Source of the DNA: Merdiplasma sp905207905
Lineage (GTDB): Bacteria > Bacillota > Clostridia > Lachnospirales > Lachnospiraceae
DNA: 64,000 bases
Reading direction: 5' to 3'
Assembly: GCA_902475025.1 (NCBI GenBank)
Contig: CABRXX010000002.1
Location: 33,266-97,265, forward strand
Part shown: one piece after another, positions 61,158 to 64,000 of the stretch
Position numbering within the stretch: the stretch's first letter is position 1
Layout: every line of letters begins with the position of its first letter
The notes under the pieces: generated by a model
The model's input: the letters and a program-made list of their open reading frames with translations, nothing else
Told to the model about the DNA's origin: nothing
Database searches by the model: none
Program-made: the position numbers and the translations under genes

Positions 61158-61194
61158 ACAAAAATACCCGGCTGGCAAAATGCCTTCCGGGTAT
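61158..61194 (-). terminator. Terminator of the TEA-repeat lipoprotein gene
   Basis: ATACCCGG (61164-61171) pairs with CCGGGTAT (61187-61194), with an inner GGC/GCC stem, followed on the minus strand by T5. Confidence 0.85.
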
Positions 61195-61217
61195 CCATTG
61201 TTCGTCTCTTGCGGCAA

Positions 61218-61481
61218 TTAAGCCTCAGTAGCTGCCTCGGTAGCTGCTGCTTCGGTAGTAGCCTCAGTAGCTGCTGCTTCAGTAGTAGCTTCGGTAGCTG
61301 CTGCCTCAGTCGCTTTTGCTTCGGTAGTAGCCTCAGTAGCTGCTGCCTCAGTCGCTTTTGCCTCTGTAGTAGCCTCGGTAGCAACCGGTGCTTCAGTCTC
61401 TTTTTCTTTCTTTCCGCATCCAACCATTGCTGTAGCAGCCATAGCCAGAACCATCATGCTAACTAATACTCTCTTTTTCAT
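61218..61481 (-). CDS. Small lipoprotein made of TEA repeats
   Basis: The start at 61481 has AAGGAG upstream. The 87-residue precursor has a lipoprotein signal (MKKRVLVSMMVLAMAATAMV, then GC at the lipobox). The mature part after a short KKEKE stretch is only Thr-Glu-Ala-Ala repeats (ATEATTEAKATEAAATEATT). Such strings usually serve as linkers behind the lipid anchor in larger lipoproteins of these bacteria. Here the functional domain is absent, although promoter-side signals and a terminator are intact. It may be a remnant or a surface spacer. Confidence 0.8.
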   Translation of the reverse strand: MKKRVLVSMMVLAMAATAMVGCGKKEKETEAPVATEATTEAKATEAAATEATTEAKATEAAATEATTEAAATEATTEAAATEAATEA

Positions 61482-61660
61482 AATAACACTCTCCTTGATC
61501 AAGAATCGCGACTGTTTCCTTTCCAGTCAACAATGTTTATTCTCATATCCGATAAAATATACTTTTCTGTATTTCCTACCTGATACATTTTGCGATTATA
61601 TCACTCTCTATTTAGAATTGCAATAGATTTTTCAATAATTAAGAATCTTTCACATATATT

Positions 61661-62131
61661 TCACACTTTCAATCTGCCCCGCTCCCGCAAATACTGCAAA
61701 AACCCCTGGCAGCCTTCCAGAATCTGCCGATACACTCCTGCAAAATCCCCGGTGTACCAGGGATCATCAATATCTCCCGGCTGACTCGTATAATCTAACA
61801 GAAGGCTTACCTTTCCCTCCGGATCAGTTCCCAATATCCGCATCATGTTCCGTATATTATACTGTTCCATGGCAATCAGGTAATCATATTCCTGATAATC
61901 CTTCCGCTCTATTCTTCTTGCCTGGTGACCCTGAGCCAAAATGCCATGTTTCGCCAATTCTCTTCTCGCTGGGGGGTATACCGGATTGCCGATTTCCTCC
62001 ATACTGGTAGCCGCAGAGGCAATCTGAAACATCCCTTCCAAACCTGCCTTTTCTACTAAATCTTTCATAATGTATTCTGCCATAGGGGAACGGCAGATGT
62101 TGCCGTGGCAAATGAATAATACTTTAATCAT
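61661..62131 (-). CDS. Low-molecular-weight protein-tyrosine phosphatase
   Basis: The start at 62131 follows GGAG; the frame runs to 62170. The 156-residue enzyme has the active-site loop FICHGNICRSPMAEYI (residues about 6-21, normally V-C-x5-R-S; here C-H-G-N-I-C-R-S) and the catalytic Asp near the end in DDPWYTGDFAGVYR. Members dephosphorylate tyrosine kinases that control capsule and envelope synthesis, or act as arsenate reductases. It is the last chromosomal gene before the integrative element. Confidence 0.94.
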   Translation of the reverse strand: MIKVLFICHGNICRSPMAEYIMKDLVEKAGLEGMFQIASAATSMEEIGNPVYPPARRELAKHGILAQGHQARRIERKDYQEYDYLIAMEQYNIRNMMRILGTDPEGKVSLLLDYTSQPGDIDDPWYTGDFAGVYRQILEGCQGFLQYLRERGRLKV

Positions 62132-62270
62132 CTTTTTATATCTCCATTTAAGTCTTGTATTTCTTCTCAAACGCTTGATATTTCAGGGTTTTCCGACTTT
62201 TGAGTTTTCCTTTCTTTTCAAGGTATCTTCTCAAATCTTCTCGTATTTTCTTATGTTTTTCCCTGCAATC

Positions 62271-62307
62271 TTGGTAAATCCATTGGTAAAGCAAGCGTCC
62301 TTACCAA
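62271..62307. repeat. TTGGTAAA repeats near the integrase 3' end
   Basis: TTGGTAAA occurs at 62271-62278 and 62283-62290, and inverted (TTACCAA) at 62301-62307. Clustered short repeats beside int often bind the integrase arm domain. The assignment is inference. Confidence 0.35.
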
Positions 62308-62316
62308 CGGGCTTTT

Positions 62317-63516
62317 TTAACTATTCGCTATCCGATATACTTCTTCCTTTGCATCATCAAAATTCACATGGGTGTAAGTGTTCAAGGTTACACTGATGTC
62401 TGCGTGACCCATGATATACTGCAAGGTTTTCGGATTCATACCGGATTTTGCCATATTAGAGCAAAAGGTGTGCCTGCATACATGAGGGGTAACTTTCGGC
62501 ATTTGGATACGTTAAATCCTGTTGTATTTCTGAATGATATGCTCCAGATACTTTTCCCAGTGAAGGGCAACCATCGGCATATCGTTTTTATCCAGAAATA
62601 AAAATCCAGCGTATCCTTCCACCATCGGTTCAACCTTCGGTGTCTTTCGGTTGGCAATAATTCTGCGAAAACACGCTGCGACAGCTTCCGTCATTGGCAC
62701 ATAGCGGATGCCTTTGTCAGTTTTTGGTTCTTCAATTACATACTGCATCTGTGCAGTACGCTGTAACTGATGGTCTACCTTAATACGCATTTCTCCAAAC
62801 TCAATCTCTGAAACCGTCAGCCCACAGAACTCTGAAATACGAAGCCCTGTGTGAAAAAGAATATAAATCGCATCATAGTATCTGCTGAAATGCTTATCTT
62901 CCTGAATAAACTTTAGCAAATCTCTCTGCTGCTTTCGGGTAATCGCTTCTCTGGTAACAGAATCATTGACAATGACGGATGCAAGCTCAAATTCAAATGG
63001 ATTTTTACGAAGCAAATCATCGTCTACCGCCATCTGAAATGCTGGTCTGAGGACTCCCCGGATAGAATGAATGGAACTGTATCCCCGCCCATCAATTTGT
63101 TGGAGCTTAATCAACCATGCCTTGGCGTCTGACAAACGCACCTTATCAATTCGCAGATTCCCAAAACTCTCTTTTTTCAGCATATTGATGACCGTTTTAT
63201 ATCCGGCAACCGTATTGTGACGAACTCCTGTTTTCAATGAAATGTACTTTTCTACCAGTTCCAAAACAGTATAGTTGCCACCGTTGGTTACGATACGGTC
63301 AAACAAATCCGCTTCAATCTGTTTTTCTTTCTCACGCAGGGAAGGCTCCCGCTTCTTCCCTTTTGGCATTGGGTCATTCTTGTCCAAACGCCAACTGTAT
63401 ACATTTTTCTCTTTTCCGTCCTCATCAATATAGCGGAACCGATACCTCCCATCCTTACGCTGGTACTCGCCCTCTCGCAAAATCCGATTACGGTTATCTC
63501 GTCTTTTCTCACTCAT
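62317..63516 (-). pseudogene. int: Tn916-type tyrosine integrase interrupted by an in-frame ochre codon
   Basis: The start at 63516 follows AAAGGAG. Reading is continuous over 400 codons, but TAA at 62512-62514 stops translation after 334 residues. The same frame resumes with RIQMPKVTPHVCRHTFCSNM. The first part has the arm-binding domain, the core-binding domain and catalytic arginine (HTGLRISEFCGL). The part after the stop holds HxxR (HVCRH), the GHADIS segment and the nucleophile tyrosine (NTYTH). The full length of 399 matches Tn916 Int (about 405), and related proteins have Tyr where the stop is (KYNSIY-like). The truncated product lacks essential catalytic residues. Confidence 0.88.
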
Positions 63517-63531
63517 CGTGAACTCTCCTTT

Positions 63532-63583
63532 CAAAAAAAGAGAGCCAGACTTGCACTCTTATCATAGCACAAATCCGGCTCTC
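63532..63583 (-). terminator. Intrinsic terminator between xis and int
   Basis: GAGAGCC (63540-63546) pairs with GGCTCTC (63577-63583), with a further 2 bp after one mismatch, and is followed on the minus strand by T7. It ends right at the integrase ribosome site and would limit read-through from xis into int. Confidence 0.75.
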
Positions 63584-63627
63584 CGCATAGTTATATCATG
63601 TGAAATTGGTAAATCTGTCAGCTCTGT

Positions 63628-63861
63628 TTACACAGCAGTAGCCTGATCCAGATACCTCTCAAATTTCTCACGCTTAATGAGGGCACGATTGCCGTTCATC
63701 ACATAAAAATCCTCATTGGGATGTGTGTCAATAAGCGTTCTCAATTTTCCTTCGCCGATATGATAATATCTGGCTGCTTCCTCAATGGTAAGCGTATATC
63801 TACGCCACACCGGAATATCCGAGTAATTTTTTCCTTCAATATTCATCTTATTATTCGCCAT
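63628..63861 (-). CDS. xis: Tn916-type excisionase
   Basis: The 77-residue winged-helix protein matches Tn916 Xis: WRRYTLTIEEAARYYHIGEG, then KLRTLI, NEDFYVMNGNRALIKREKFE. It bends DNA at element ends and steers the integrase to excise the element. GGAGG lies 10 bp upstream of the ATG. It is about ten residues longer at the N-terminus than Tn916 Xis. Confidence 0.93.
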   Translation of the reverse strand: MANNKMNIEGKNYSDIPVWRRYTLTIEEAARYYHIGEGKLRTLIDTHPNEDFYVMNGNRALIKREKFERYLDQATAV

Positions 63862-63900
63862 AGGCAGTTATCCTCCATAACTATCGTTGTCGCAGCATTC

Positions 63901-63932
63901 GCCAAATGGATACGCAAGCGTATCCGCTTGGC
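63901..63932. repeat. Hairpin upstream of xis
   Basis: GGATACGC and GCGTATCC (within 63908-63925) pair around AA, and an outer GCCAA/TTGGC stem extends it to 63901-63932. The remaining sequence to 64000 holds no complete gene. Confidence 0.55.
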
Positions 63933-64000
63933 TCATCGCCTGCGCACATGAAAATAGCCAGACAGAGGGTGTCGGCAACGAAGTCCGGCAACGGGCTTCA

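Larger units (their letters stand above)
62132..64000. mobile_element. Left end of a Tn916-family integrative element (continues past the window)
   Basis: The order phosphatase gene, int, xis, then sequence running off the right edge is the left end of a Tn916/Tn1549-type element. The chromosomal junction must lie in 62132-62316, but no target duplication can be verified from one side. The integrase is interrupted (see 62317-63516), so self-excision is doubtful. Confidence 0.75.

Noticed and set aside
61218..61400. Repeated GCCTCAGTAGCTGCTGCTTC units as a possible non-coding repeat array
   Set aside because: They lie in a frame with signal peptide, lipobox, ribosome site and terminator, so they are coding TEA repeats.
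63933..64000. Possible partial gene at the right edge
   Set aside because: Both strands are open for a short distance only, with no ribosome site or recognisable motif.

Overview
The window looks like a chromosomal segment of a low-to-mid GC Gram-positive anaerobe of the class Clostridia, most likely family Lachnospiraceae. This rests on gene content and style: GGAGG ribosome sites, a split two-gene transketolase, a PotC-PotD fusion, TEA-repeat (Thr-Glu-Ala) tails on exported proteins, YkuD L,D-transpeptidases, a TelA/XpaC pair and a Tn916-type xis-int module. No rRNA, tRNA or CRISPR array was seen. Genus and species cannot be fixed from this alone.

Layout. 1-3081 (minus): a sugar ABC system (ATPase cut by the left edge, binding protein) behind a DeoR regulator, with a strong promoter buried in DeoR-like repeats. 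3463-4089 (plus): a small P-loop kinase. 4140-13441 (minus): a co-directional block with an XRE-type membrane regulator, a response regulator, a frameshifted histidine kinase, two envelope glycosyltransferases and a FtsX-type ABC exporter. 13703-19574: a TetR regulator divergent from a 105-residue protein, an MMPL transporter and an exported XxxLxxG-repeat protein. 19649-21365: a second two-component system. 21728-22747: an SDR epimerase. 22758-27617: a spermidine/putrescine operon (XRE-cupin regulator, potA, potB, potCD). 27903-30542: a TPR plus AAA+ protein. 30918-33719: TrkH/TrkA potassium uptake. 33844-36536: a PdxR/MocR regulator divergent from a pyridoxal kinase. 36809-38574: transketolase in two subunits. 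38693-44213: an ABC exporter whose permease carries a coiled-coil region of about 790 residues.

44460-47648 is a more AT-rich redox island that appears to have lost DNA: LysR, a flavodoxin missing its FMN loop, a carboxymuconolactone decarboxylase/aldo-keto reductase fusion, and an FMN reductase. 47814-62131 is mostly minus-strand housekeeping and envelope genes: citrate synthase, YbaK, ArsR, HAD phosphatase, two L,D-transpeptidases, a zinc-ribbon membrane protein, an aminotransferase, TelA/XpaC, a TEA-repeat lipoprotein and a low-molecular-weight phosphatase. 62132-64000 is the left end of a Tn916-family integrative element whose integrase is stopped by an in-frame ochre codon before the catalytic HxxR.

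The points most worth a second look are: a PotA ATPase with two surface-protein-like Ig domains inserted in its TOBE region; the deletion scar that fuses two enzymes in the redox island; the frameshifted kinase and interrupted integrase; the giant coiled-coil FtsX permease; tandem repeats kept nearly identical at DNA level inside an L,D-transpeptidase and a PdxR-like regulator; and two families of short dispersed inverted-repeat elements. I did not find one clearly new multi-gene system. All calls are from reading the sequence; no database search was run.
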